Shown piece by piece: positions 1 through 10,944 of a DNA stretch of 64,000 nucleotides. The notes beneath the pieces were generated by a model, which had not been told where the DNA came from, did not search any database, and was given only the letters and a program-made list of their open reading frames with translations. Position 1 is the stretch's first letter, and every line of letters begins with the position of its first letter. A program made the position numbers and the translations under genes. This DNA comes from Gerris lacustris (taxonomy: Eukaryota; Arthropoda; Insecta; Hemiptera; Gerridae), in the NCBI GenBank assembly GCA_951217055.1, contig OX578283.1, positions 1,550,001-1,614,000 on the forward strand, written 5' to 3'.

Positions 1-220
1 TAGATTTTGTTTTTTAAAGTTTTTAAGGTAACAAAATAAAACCCAGAATAAACAAAAATCAGATCAATTTGAAATTTATTTTGACACATTTTTTTTTTCA
101 GTTTACCGAATTTTAAATAAACCCAAAAAAATAAATTTAAAAAGATTGAATTAATAATACATATAGGTACTTTTAAATCTATTTTTATTATTCTCTTTAA
201 ATACAGATAATTTTAAATGT

Positions 221-300
<80 letters not shown>

Positions 301-1677
301 TATCTTAGAATAAACACCAAAGAAGCCAATTATATAAAAATGGCTATTATTTGTAAGTACCACACGTAAATATATATTATTATTATTTAATTTAATTACA
401 TTATTTAAAAATAATAATATGTAATTAAATACAAAATCACACAATTGTGTAATATTTATTTAATTACATAATAAAATATTTTCTATTTAAAAAAAAAAAA
501 AGAAAATGTAATTAATCATATTAAAGTACGTAATGTAACAAAAATTTAATTACATAATTAAAATGATATAAAGTCATAAAATATTAATGACATCATATAA
601 AAAAATAAATAAATGATTTACTCACTTAACTATTTTTACATAATAGTTTTTATTATTTAATTATGTAATTTTTTTTTTTTATTTGGAACAGATATTAAAA
701 ATTGGAACATATACATAAATATATTAAATATCAAGTTTTTTTTTAAAAAAACAAAAAATAAAACAATTAAATTAAAATAATGAATAAAGCCTTGCCAACT
801 AAGTTATTTTTATTACACATCCATTGCCTGTCATAAAAAAGCTTTTTTTTAAAAAAAAAAAAAAGTTTATGTATTTATATATTTTTTATTTTATTTTTTA
901 TAGTAAACGAATCAAGCCTTTTCTTTATTTAAGATAAAACCAAAAGTAAGAAATCCTTTTTAATTTTATGAATCTATTTTTTTTTTTTTCTTAAAAATTA
1001 TTTATATAAATAGGGACTGGATTCACTTTTTATATTATTATTATTATAAATTTTATTACTTTATCTTAAATTTTCAAAGCCTGGAATTTAAAAAAAAAAA
1101 AAAAATTCTCTCTCAAAAAAAAAAATCTAATTAATAACAATTATTAAAACAACAACATAATACCAATTTAAATAAAAATAACAATTTAAAAATTAAATAA
1201 AGTTTTGTTTAAGAGTTTAAAAACTAGTGTATTTTTTTTAAATTTATTTTTCCAGTGATTGAATTATATTATTATTCATTATATATATATATGTTGTAAA
1301 AGATTAAAAAAAAAAAAAAAAAATTAAAAGGTAAAAAACATTGAAAAAATATATATATTAAAAAAAAAAAAAAAATTAAAATTAATCTTAATTAAATTCA
1401 GTCAACCAAACATTTATGTTAAAAAAATCAATGTTTTTATCTTTTTTTTTAGGGTTGACATTAGTTATTTATAAGAAATGAAATTTAAAAAATAAAATAA
1501 ATATATATATAAAATAATACGGAAAGATGAGATAGAAATGATAAGAATGATTTTTTTGGGTTTAAAATATTTTTTTTTTTGTCAATAAAAAAAAAATTCT
1601 CCGCTTTTTTTTTACACATGCGTGTTAAATGTTTTTTTTTTTCGTGTGTATTTTTTTTCATTGTTCCGCAGAGCTCT
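1..1677. other. AT-rich 3' flank of the reticulon gene
   Basis: No coding signal. Contains a (TA)n run and many A/T homopolymers. On the minus strand this is the region downstream of the reticulon stop codon, so the 3' UTR and poly(A) site should lie here. AATAAA occurs on the minus strand at 1248-1243 and elsewhere, but in sequence this AT-rich such hits are expected by chance. Confidence 0.6.
229..296. repeat. (TA)n microsatellite
   Basis: About 34 uninterrupted TA dinucleotides. One of six long TA tracts in the window. Confidence 0.97.
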
Positions 1678-1726
1678 TTACTGCTCCTTTTTCTCCTCCT
1701 TCTTACCGGGTAATGCAGCTTTCACT
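1678..1726 (-). CDS. Rtnl1: Reticulon-like exon 5 (C-terminus and stop)
   Basis: Read on the minus strand from a TTCCAG acceptor (AG at 1728-1727). The first base completes a lysine codon begun by exon 4, then follow VKAALPGKKEEKKEQ and TAA at 1680-1678. A basic tail with a proline-glycine turn is typical of reticulon C-termini. The last four residues KKEQ fit the cytosolic dilysine KKXX motif for ER retrieval. The exon is only 49 nt, too short to stand out as an ORF; its identity rests on phase agreement with exon 4 and on the tail composition. Confidence 0.85.
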
Positions 1727-1976
1727 CTGGAAGTAAAAAAAAAAAAAATAAATAAATAAATTAGCCAAGAATATAGTTTGAGCAAAAATGCACGGAGTTT
1801 CTAGCAAAGTAAGCTACGTCTGAAAAAAAATTCCTAAAAAACCGTGTTTTTATCAAACACAACTATGATTTTTTTCATTGATTTGTTAATCACGGAAAAA
1901 CGCAATTTTCAAGAAAATACAGAACAAAGATGAATTGGTAAAAAAATTAAACCAAATATATATTTGCACGCAGGGA

Positions 1977-1991
1977 CCCCCCCCCCCCCCC
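1977..1991. repeat. Poly(C) tract
   Basis: Fifteen consecutive C, striking in AT-rich DNA. A similar G run (2283-2297) sits within the following T1 repeat copy. Confidence 0.95.
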
Positions 1992-2009
1992 TCCATAACC
2001 CCATTCTCA

Positions 2010-2548
2010 TTTAACACTTCATATGGCACTTGTTTTTTTAGTGATGATTTTTTTAGGCTTCCCTATAATATTCATCAAAATAACTTCTCCTGGGAGGGGA
2101 ATTGAACCCGGCCACTCTCCGTCTGCGTTTTAAGGTATTTTCTCAGGAACTAAATTTTTCCCGGAAAAACGGCATATATTGTTAGATTCGTATTTAAATG
2201 GAATACATTTTAGAATTTTTTTAAACAAAATTGTCGGAACCGTTTTCGAGAAATAATTTTTCCACGTTTTTTCAGAGTTTTTGGGGGGGGGGGGGGGTAG
2301 AGTCCCCAAATTTGGAGGTAATATTCATTTCTTGATTTCGCTTGGGGTATAATTTTTCTAAACATGTATACCAAATTTCGTCAACATTGGCCCAGTAGTT
2401 TAGGCTCTAGGTGTCTGCACAGACAGACCACAGAGTCATATTTTAAAAACCAAGTTTTTTGGACTCAAGGGACCTCAAAACGTGTAAATCCATCAAAATC
2501 GAATTTTCGCTCCATCACAATACTTTCTCCTTATATGAGAAAGTAAAA
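2010..2548 (+). repeat. Dispersed repeat T1, copy 1
   Basis: Interspersed repeat seen at least eight times in the window. Its minus strand carries a tRNA B-box-like GGGTTCAATTCCC (around 2105). The + strand copy ends at CTTATATGAGAAAGTA. It shares long blocks with 39355-39990, 47715-48085 and others, including a cagacagacc-rich stretch. A 15-G run at 2283-2297 lies inside. Probably a tRNA-related retroposon or a MITE; no coding capacity. Confidence 0.75.
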
Positions 2549-3289
2549 ACTCAAATTTTTGTGTTAGGTACTTTTGGAGTTGAGGTGCTTTACACGCAGA
2601 CAAGTACAGCATTGTTTAAAGGTCCTCTATTTTTCCCCCGGAAAATCAGTCAAGTTAAAATTGGTTTTCAGGGTTAAAATTTAATAATAATAATACATTT
2701 TTTTTAGATTTACCTAAATTTCGGAAAAATATACTCTGCTTAACACAATTAATGTAAACCCCATTAAAAATGAATAAATATATTTGTCTTGTTGTCAGTA
2801 TTAGTTGATATTATGAATGAAAGTTAATTTAGGGTTTAAAGAACACCTAATACTCAAACTATATAATGTATTAAAACGTTTACTACATTTCCATTTGTTT
2901 TAAAAACCTCATGGAAACAGTGATTTAAAAATTTTGATTTCAAGGTCATAACATAACACTGAATTTTTGGTTTTGTATTGAAACTGTTTCGATCAAATAG
3001 CATGGAAAATGGTATTGAATAATGCTACATATAATTTTAAATTTCTTTTTAGGAAGATAAGAAATATTTAAGTTTTCCCTAAAAAAATGGTAAACAAATA
3101 TGACCGATAAAAGAGTAAAATACAAATTTACCGATGTGAGTTCTTATAATCCTAAAATTTAAATAAGTAAGGCGCACTTCACGTAAGTACGTGAGGCGAT
3201 AATCGCAGGTTTCTGTACAATTAAGTTAAAATTATTAAGTGTAACATTTTAATACTTGCAAAATCTTTTTTTCTAAACTTCAAGCCCTT

Positions 3290-3575
3290 TAAATTGATGT
3301 ATAACATGTCATGGTGACTAAAAAAAATTTTTTTAGTCGCCCGCCATATTGGTAGCCTTGAAAATATTAAGTGCGAAAACTCCAAAAAGTGTACAGTTGT
3401 CACAAATGCCGAGATGCACCTGTGTGCCAAATTTCATGTTTCTAGCTATAGTAGTCTATGAATTGAAACATGCCAACGGACAGACAGACAGACAGCCGTT
3501 ATATAAGGTTTCTTTTTCTTTTCTTACTTTGTAAGTACAAAGTAAGTTCTTACTTGGTACAGAAACCTAAAATGA
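3290..3575 (+). repeat. Dispersed repeat W, copy 1
   Basis: Shares the order CCATATTGG, AAAGTGT.ACAGTTGTCA, GATGCAC, CCAAATTTC and a CAGACAGACAG tract with 36225-36490. Ends near an inverted GTAAGTACAAAGTAAG motif. Non-coding. Confidence 0.65.
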
Positions 3576-4585
3576 ATATGTAAGCAGACTGAAAATTGCA
3601 ATTTCTAAAGAAACTTTAAGTGTATAATCAAAGGAATGAAATCTAAGTAAAACTAGATGTTTTCAACAACATTTTATAACACTCCCATTTAACTAAAGTT
3701 TAATCAAGATTAAGTATTAATACTTAAAATATTACTTATTTCAATACTTAAATAATATAGTTTTGATTAAAGATAAAAAGTTACAGAACTGTTTGAATAG
3801 TGCGTAAATTCAGAAGCAGTGAGGAAGCAGTACGGTTGGTATCACTGTTTCGCCCCAACGTTCCCCAAACTAAATTTTCATGTTCTTGAGAACTTTCAGG
3901 CCAATGGAGTAGAAACTAAATTTTTAGAACGGTGATAATCTTCTTATATGCAAACCTATAGCCATTTTAGTCAAACAGATTTATTTTGTTTGGCAATTTT
4001 GAGGAATTAGTAAAATGGAAAAGCAGAGACAAATTTTGTAAGAATTTAGGAAAAACATTTAGGGAATTTTTTCAAATGTTGGGGCGGCTTTCAGGGATAA
4101 ATGTTTCAGTCGTTCACAGTGTCATTTGTGGTATGGTGTGACGACAAACATCGTTCAGAAGGACCATCGACCTCGACGGGCGTTAGTCATTTGAACCTGA
4201 ACCCTTGTGCAGTCAAATTGTTCATTTAATGAAAAGGCCGAGCCGTGTAGAATATAATTTGACTCATGCCAGAAAAATTGAAACTGAAAAAACTGCACTG
4301 CACAGGAAATGACCTGAAGTGTGGCAATGCGGGGTGGATGTTGCATCACTACAATGCAGAATGCAGCCTGTCATTCTGCCATGCTTGTTCGGCCATTTTT
4401 GCACTAAAAATAATACACAGACATCCCTCGTAGCCCTATCTCACCTAATCTAGCCCTTGCAGACTCTTTTTGTTTCTAAAGCTTAGGTATCCATTGGAAA
4501 GGACAGCTATTTGACGGGATTGAGAAGATAAAAGAAAAATGTCTGTTGTCTATTATCTTTTAGTTGATCCCTTATGTTTCATTCT

Positions 4586-5287
4586 ATTCTTATTCTTTTA
4601 GGGGTCTTTAGGGGTGAAAATTAAGAAATAATAAGTTAACAAGTGAGTAACTCGTTAACAATGGAATGGGAGAGATGGTTGTAACCATTACTCCAAATCT
4701 GTGATTTGTTATTGTTCATACATTATACAAGTACATGTTAATTTCTGGATAGTTCAATTCAAGGCCTGAAGATGCCCAGGTATGGGAGAAATATAGCTTT
4801 TATCGCCCTCCACTTGTAAACATTCCTATCCTGAGCGGCCAGTAAAGTTCCACGCTTTATCTTTACAGGGCCGCTAGTAGTTCGAAAAGCGGCCGCTTCC
4901 TGGCTGGGCCACGGCGTGAAGGAAGCGCTAGTAGTTCTCAGCGTCAGCTGTTCAATTAGTAACAATCAATATTTTTATAACTGAGGTTTGTTTTGGTACT
5001 GATGTAACCTTAATATGCATTTATTGTTTTGAAGATTACGGCGAAATAGTTTGCATGTTTAGTAATTAGTTTACATGTGAAGGGCGATCAAATAGTGTAC
5101 GCACAGCAGTAAGCGACATGACAAGGCCTCGGGCGTTAAACGCACTCGTGCTTTCAAACTTCGCCCTCGGCCTGTAATAACGCCCGTTACTGCTCTAGGT
5201 ACGTTGGTACGTAAATAGCTATTAAATGAATTAAAAGAAAAATAATTTCTTAATTTTCATCCCTAAAGACCCCTAAAAGAATAAGAT
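4586..5287. mobile_element. Foldback element with about 45-bp inverted arms
   Basis: The left arm around 4589-4633 (CTTATTCTTTTAGGGGTCTT and on) is repeated inverted at 5241-5285. About 600 bp lie between, including a GC-richer block at 5100-5200 that is itself partly palindromic (GCAGTAA ... TTACTGC). No transposase. Target duplication not resolved. Confidence 0.65.
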
Positions 5288-5457
5288 TAGAAGGAAAAAT
5301 GTCTGGTAGAGATACGGAGGATTTCAGAAGAGGAGTTTGAAAAAAGCCCAGATGAGAATCTATATCTTGCCCAGGGGAGTTCTTTGAAGAGGACTAAGTT
5401 CAATAACCAGTAAATATTTTCAATAAATTTATAAAAAATAGTTATTTATAATAGTTA

Positions 5458-6110
5458 ATTATCGCAAAGGGAATAATGGCACTTTACTCAAGAGGTACAT
5501 ACATTATTTTATCTCCAGTAGGAAGAAAATACACATTTTCGTCCATTGCACAGTTTTTATTTATTATTTTAAATCAAATTATAATTATTAACAACTACGG
5601 GAAACAGACAGAGAAAAATACACTGTTTCCCGTAGTTGTTAATAATTATAATTTGATTTAAATTTAATCTTTCCGTAGTATGAATACTACCAAAATCGTA
5701 AAATATGAATTTATTATTTTAATAAATAACAATAATTATTAGTTTTTTTAATAGCAGATATAAGAGATTCAATATTAAAAACAAATAAGAATTGGAATTA
5801 AACTCAAATAGAAGGTTATTTAAATGCAGGTTATAAACAATGAAAAACAAGGTCGAAAAAGCAGTGTCGCCCACCTGATTTCAACAACTTCATTACATTA
5901 GCCATTCATTTTCTACTATTTATAAAATAATTAAGTTGCAATCTTTACTTTTTTGCCCTACTTAACTTTTTCGCCCTACTTTTACTTTTTCTCCCTACTT
6001 TTGAGTTCAGGGATGAAAAGACTTACTTTAGTCCCTCTAAACTAATTCAAAATCATAAATTTTTCTCCCTACTGGAGATAAAAAAAATTAAGTCCTGGAA
6101 CTTTTTGATC
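5458..6110 (+). repeat. Dispersed repeat G, copy 1 (with hairpin insertion)
   Basis: Homologous to 44015-44660 and 58082-58623. Compared with those copies it lacks the GC-rich 5' hairpins and carries an extra block of about 151 bp at 5572-5722. Confidence 0.8.
5568..5662. mobile_element. Perfect 40-bp inverted repeat inside an insertion
   Basis: Arms 5568-5607 and 5623-5662 are exact reverse complements, with a 15-nt loop. The block is absent from the two other G copies. TTATTATTTTA occurs both before it (about 5561-5571) and at its far end (about 5712-5722), which looks like a target duplication. A small hairpin-type non-autonomous element is likely. Confidence 0.75.
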
Positions 6111-6626
6111 CAACCTTTGTATAAGTCTAATTATTAAAAAACAAATTGAACTCCTAATTAATTCTACAATTTTTTTTTTTTTTTTTTGATAAAGTTAATT
6201 TTTATTCTATTAATAAAATTTACTTGAATAATTAAATAATATTAATATAATTGACTTTAATAATTAAATAATATTAATAAAAACGTAAAGGCTGATTGTC
6301 AAAAAAAATCTTTATTTTGACAAATTTATTTTTTATTCATTCTTTTTTATATTTAATTTTATTTTGATAATCTTGTTTGGGCCATGTTGAACTTGCAAAG
6401 TGAGAGTGCTTCTGATTAAATCGGGTGTTTTCGTTCTTCTTAATCCTTTAAAAATAAAATGTTTCCTTTTAATAGTTATCGGTTTTTTGTTAGCTTTTCT
6501 TTGATATACAGATTATCATATTTTTTCCCCTTGGATGGACACGTGTAAGCCACGTGTATTTTGCACGTGTTTTTATCAGTTAAAATTGTGTACTTATAAG
6601 ATAAGTAGTTAATGTTTTGGGTTTAC

Positions 6627-6732
6627 TTGTTGGTGATTTCTGAAATCTTAGAGTTGGCGAGCTCTAGGGAAGCGTCAATCTGCTGCTTGTTGTTCTCGTA
6701 GACCTTGGGCAGTGAGAAAAGCGCTATCCAAC
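6627..6732 (-). CDS. Rtnl1: Reticulon-like exon 4
   Basis: Acceptor TTGTGTAG at 6733-6740; donor GTAAAC from 6626. The exon enters with two bases that complete a cysteine codon from exon 3 and leaves with two bases of a lysine codon. It encodes WIALFSLPKVYENNKQQID and on to ...SEITN, the conserved end of the second reticulon hydrophobic segment (FSLPKVYE) and the start of the cytosolic tail. Entry phase matches exon 3 and exit phase matches exon 5. A T3 repeat lies about 95 bp upstream of the acceptor. Confidence 0.92.
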
Positions 6733-6825
6733 CTACACAACAAACAAATAAACAAACATCAATACTAAATATAAACTCATATACATAGAAATAACAAATT
6801 AATAAGTAGAAATAACAAGTAGTCC

Positions 6826-6965
6826 AGGAGATAATAGTGAGCAAAAAAGTGTCAGACTAACATCAAGCTAGAATTTTTGTATACAAGTCAATCTTTTAGT
6901 GCCCTTTAAGAATACGTGGTCGGCTAAGTTCGTCTCCGGGACATAACTTGGCAATAGGTGTCTGA
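6826..6965 (+). repeat. Dispersed repeat T3, copy 1
   Basis: Starts AGTCCAGGAGATA and contains CATCAAGCTAGAATTTTTGT and GGGACATAACTTGGCAATAG. Copies at 47573-47712 (+), 48090-48386 (-) and 63231-63510 (+). Lies in intron 3 just upstream of the exon 4 acceptor. Confidence 0.75.
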
Positions 6966-7173
6966 ATGATACCGCCGTATTATTTTTTTAAACATATTTT
7001 TTACATTCACCTCATATTCAATTCCACCTCAGAAATGCATAAAAGCACTGTTTCGAAAGATCATAATTTCAAAATTTTCCCGAACCCCCCTCCCAATAAT
7101 TAACAGCAGGCGACACCCATGACTTACAGTAAGATATTGTAGGTAATGCAGAGTAAGCATCAGTTTAACGATT

Positions 7174-7290
7174 GTCCAGTTAAGGATATACTATGGATAT
7201 CCAGTTGGGGGTGTCCAATGGACATCGAGTTAAGGGTATCCTATGGATGTCCTTAACGGGATTGTCCAGTTAAGAGTATCCTATGGATGA
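7174..7290 (+). repeat. Imperfect short tandem repeat
   Basis: About three imperfect copies of a segment like CCAGTTAAGGGTATCCTATG, spaced by 37-45 bp, in intron 3. Confidence 0.65.
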
Positions 7291-7950
7291 GTTATAATTT
7301 CTAAAGCTTTTTGCTTTTATTAAAAAAATATATATATAATTAGAATTGGATTTATTTACGTTATACAAAGGATGATGTTTCAGTGATAGCTATATTGAAC
7401 AATCTTCAAATTATTTATAAAAGTTATATATTTATGATGTAAGGTTAAAGTATTCATTCTGAGTTGCTACAAATCGGAAATGACTCATCGCTGAGTGGAT
7501 AGAACAAGGTCCTGATATTCAGAATGTCCCGAGTTAAATTCTCACAGAGATGACTTCTTGTACGTAAAATCAAATCTAAGAATTAATTTCATAGGAAATA
7601 TAATTAATAATCCATAAGGCAATTGTCACGCTTCTTCATTATTTTACAAATTTACCTTTAAAGCATCCAGATTATGTGCCTAAACTGTCCATAGGATATC
7701 CCAAGGGATTATTCTCTGGACGTCCCGTGGAGGTTAGAAGGCCGGACATCGGGTCAGCCATAAGACGTCCAAAATCAAAAATTTTACCATCCAGGGGATG
7801 TGCAAAAGGACAAAGTGACTGGTCCTGTGGATGTCCCAGGGACAAAGTCCTGCTACTTGGGCTCTTATCACTTTTAACCACCTCTAACTGGATAAGAGAC
7901 TGCAGATAAGTCAATTTACATACTTTGATAAGAAGATGGGTTTTACTTAC

Positions 7951-8159
7951 AGAGGATGATAAGCGAGAGACCGTTGAAGAGAGCTCCGACGTAGGTAAGG
8001 GCCCAGAGACACACACCGAACTTGAGCGAGTCTACGAGATCCACAACAAGGAAGAGCCTGCGAAGCTCAGTCAGCCAAGAGTTGACATGCGAGATGACTG
8101 CCGAGGTAGCTTCCTTAGCCTTGTCTTCTTTTATTTCTAAGTCAACCTCCAACAGATCC
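7951..8159 (-). CDS. Rtnl1: Reticulon-like exon 3
   Basis: Acceptor TTGTGCAG at 8160-8167; donor GTAAGT at 7950-7945. One base completes the exon 2 lysine codon, then 69 codons, then one base of a cysteine codon. It encodes the loop between the hydrophobic hairpins and most of the second one. Hallmarks are HVNSWLTELRRLFLV, VDLVDSLKFGV and LTYVGALFNGLSL, which match the family pattern of a loop ending in LRRLFLV-D-VDSLKF followed by a membrane segment. The surrounding introns are repeat-rich and AT-rich, so this GC-balanced exon stands out. Confidence 0.95.
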
Positions 8160-8362
8160 CTGCACAACACAAATACAATATATTAGCTACATACAACCCA
8201 CATATAAACGGACACAGCAAGTACATCGACACTAATAATTCAGCAAAATAAAGCGCTGCTAAGAAAATAAGAGAAAATGTCACAGTAAAGTGTAGTCACC
8301 CACAAATAGTTGTGATAGATGCAAACTAAACTTTTTTTCCTTATTCAGTGTGCTATATAATA

Positions 8363-8767
8363 CAGTAGAACCTCGATAAGACACGTCTCAAGGGGATTAG
8401 GGAAGCAATATTGTTATCAAGGTGCTCTTTTTGTTGAGGGTCGTGTTATCAAGGTTATTTTGGCTCTCAGTCAAGTTATCGACGTTCGAGGGCGGGGTTT
8501 TCAAGTCTAGACTTGATCAAGGTCGACCCATTCCTCTATAGAGTCGCGTTATAGAGGTTGACTTCTCAAAACGACTTGTTGTGGAGGTTCTGAGTTACGT
8601 AGTGAAATGGAACAAATCTGTGTTATAGAAGTTGTTTGGATAATAATAGTCGCGTTATAGAGGTTAATTTAACATTATGTGTTATGGCAATCTCAAGGGG
8701 ATTTAAAAATTGCACTTGTGATTGAGGTTGTCGTGATATTGAGGGTCGTGTAAGCGAGGTTCTACTG
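8363..8767 (+). mobile_element. Pogo/Tigger-like MITE, copy 1
   Basis: Terminal inverted repeats CAGTAGAACCTCG and CGAGGTTCTACTG, flanked by TA at 8361-8362 and 8768-8769. 405 bp, no transposase. A second copy in the opposite orientation lies at 56015-56421. The TIR and TA target site fit the pogo branch of Tc1/mariner. Confidence 0.85.
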
Positions 8768-8879
8768 TATTCAGTGCTCTTATGAATTTTGACTATAATT
8801 TCTCAAAAACTCCAAATTTATTTACATACAGTGAGCCCCACGCTAGAGTAAAGAGTAAACATTTTTTTAGTGAAACTTG

Positions 8880-9548
8880 TTTAGGCACTGTAGAGTAAGT
8901 TGGCTTGGATGACACGAAATTGCATGTAACAAAGTTTGTGATTCGAAACTCGTCGTGAAGTGAAACATTTTTTTATAGATAAATCAACTTCTAACTTAAA
9001 TCGGCAGTTGATTTACCTGTAAAAAATATTTTACTTGGACAAGTCTTGATCCAACAACCTCTGCTTCAGCAAGTTATAAGTGCTAACCATTGCACCATGG
9101 AGGTAGATGATTTTTCACTTGAAAGAATTGGTATATATAAGCGTAATATTATATACATTATAATCAGGGTCGGACTGGGAAGAAATTTCGGCCCGGGAGT
9201 TTTATCATCAGACCGGCCCTCAAGCCTTGAGTTGGCCAAAGGGACCGGCCCATATTAGGCCTTAACCAGACCGGCCCACCGGGAAAACTCCCCAACTCCC
9301 GTATAACCAGTCCGACCCTGATTATAATAATATAATATATAAATGTTGTTTACATGTTTTTTCTTCATTATTTGCTAAAATGTTATGAAAATACTTTATT
9401 TTTCAATTAAATTCCACAAAACCATTTCTTTGAAATAATAAAATGGTCAACAAATGGAAAGAGAGCAATGCATAAAATCAACTGTTTCTACAACTTAAGT
9501 TTCACTTCTAATGCATCAGAGTCTCACACATATTTTTTTTTTTTTTTG
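8880..9548 (+). repeat. Composite SINE-like repeat S, copy 4
   Basis: Carries tRNA-like modules in both orientations. On the + strand there is GATTCGAAACTCG near 8942. On the minus strand there is TGGTGCAATGGTTAGCAC with a degenerate B box near 9105-9045. The 3' part (AAGTTTCACTTCTAATGC ... CTCACACATATTTT) is shared with 24921-25251, 26191-26524 and 45219-45552. It is split by a hAT MITE at 9165-9320, and its paralogue at 55850-56870 is split at nearly the same point by another element. Confidence 0.7.
9165..9320 (+). mobile_element. hAT-type MITE with 8-bp target duplication
   Basis: TIRs CAGGGTCGGACTGG and CCAGTCCGACCCTG bound a 156-bp element. Direct repeats ATTATAAT flank it at 9157-9164 and 9321-9328. 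The duplication length and its nTnnnnAn form are those of hAT elements. Internal GGCCC/CCGGC palindromes; no coding capacity. Confidence 0.92.
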
Positions 9549-9954
9549 TTTATTTTTGGGCTTCTAAGAATTTGTATTGTTTTATAACCAAGTAAATTGG
9601 GTTCAAGAGGTGTTGAAGGGTGTTCGATTTATTTGAAAACTAATAAACTACCAAGAGTAAGCTGTAGGGGAATTTATTTTTGTTTTGTTAACAAATTTGA
9701 TTTTTATGTGACAGGAGGAAAGAAAACATATATTTAGTCTTGTTTTTGACTCCTCACAAGATTGTGTTTTATTCATATTATAAGTTTAAATACACGTAGC
9801 TCGGCGTAGTAGACCAGATCTACGAATACCATCAGGACTACAAAACTACGAACTACGATTCCTTTTTACAGTATCATAAAATATAAAGTATCGCGAAATG
9901 TGGTTCACAATTACAAAAAATACGATATACAACGCGTACCATACTTTCTCTAAT

Positions 9955-10150
9955 GCAAGTAAGCATAATTACTTGGCCCAGTGTTTTCCATTCATTAGTT
10001 GTTTCAAGATTTTTTACATTCATTTTAATATTATTGAACATTTCATCAAAATTTACTATAAAAATAACTTATCCCCTGTGGTGAATTGAACTCGAACCCT
10101 CGCTCTTTGCATTTTATAGCTATTTTCAGGAACTATACTATTCTTACAAT
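9955..10150 (+). repeat. Dispersed repeat T1, copy 2 (partial)
   Basis: Shares ATTACTTGGCCCAGTGTTTT and the GAATTGAACTCGAACC (B-box complement) block with the other T1 copies; truncated at both ends. Confidence 0.7.
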
Positions 10151-10220
10151 TAGAACTGACTTTTGACACTCAGGTTAGCCAACGAAAGTGAGGGAGAAAA
10201 TAAAGCCACTGGGCCTGTAA

Positions 10221-10599
10221 AGCCCCGTTTCCATTCTAACAAGTTGCAGGCACATGTTGCGGGACAAGTGCAATTGGAAACAGTTCCTCAACAGTTCAGT
10301 AACACAACACTGAAAATACCTCAACCACAAACAAGAGAGCACGTGTAGGTAGGGAGCAAGGTTTAGTTATGGTTTGGACAGCGAGTATAGACTGCACCAC
10401 GCGTGCGCCTTTTCCCGGGATATGTTGCAAAGTGTTTCCATTGCCCGGGGCACAAGTTGTGTGCCACAGTCGCTTGGCACATTTTTGTCCCCGGCACATG
10501 TCCCGTAACATGTTGCAGACTGTTTCCATTTCAACAAAATCCTGCAACTTGTGCCGGCAACATGTTGCAGGACAAATTTGTTGTAATGGAAACGGGGCT
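10221..10599 (+). mobile_element. PIF/Harbinger-like MITE
   Basis: TIRs AGCCCCGTTTCCATT and AATGGAAACGGGGCT with TAA on both sides (10218-10220 and 10600-10602). 379 bp. Repeated subterminal motifs resembling GTTGCAGGACAA and CAACATGTTGC. A three-base TWA target duplication is typical of PIF/Harbinger. The ORFs inside are shadows of the symmetry. Confidence 0.8.
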
Positions 10600-10820
10600 T
10601 AAGAGAGGTGGGGCTAGCGACCTTTTCAAATTCAAAATCCAGTGATCTCATTGGCTTCTATCGACATATTTAAACAGACTGAATGTAAGACTTTTTTATA
10701 TAAAAATAATAATTTTCCCATTTTTTTTCTTTCACATTTGAGGTCTTTGTGTTATTTATTGTCTAATTGGTTGTTTATATTAATTACTAAAATGCTGAAT
10801 TATTATCATGCTATATTAAT

Positions 10821-10944
10821 TGTCATAATATGTCAGATGTCAGTGAGGTGTTAAACTTGTTTACAATTGTCTTAACTATGTGTTAATATGTATAAATTAT
10901 ATTCTAATTCTTAAACTATATAATTGCGTACAATTAATATATCA
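10821..10944 (+). repeat. 5' LTR (124 bp)
   Basis: Begins TGTCATAATATG, ends AATATATCA (TG...CA), preceded by the TTAAT duplication and followed one base later by the primer-binding site. Its last 28 bp (10917-10944) recur exactly at 14947-14974. Confidence 0.9.

Noticed and set aside
4155..4349. GC-richer ORF in intron 4
   Set aside because: No recognisable motif or splice-compatible boundary, and no repeat partner seen in the window.
10296..10651. Overlapping ORFs on both strands
   Set aside because: They fall inside the Harbinger-like MITE and arise from its inverted, GC-rich subterminal repeats.
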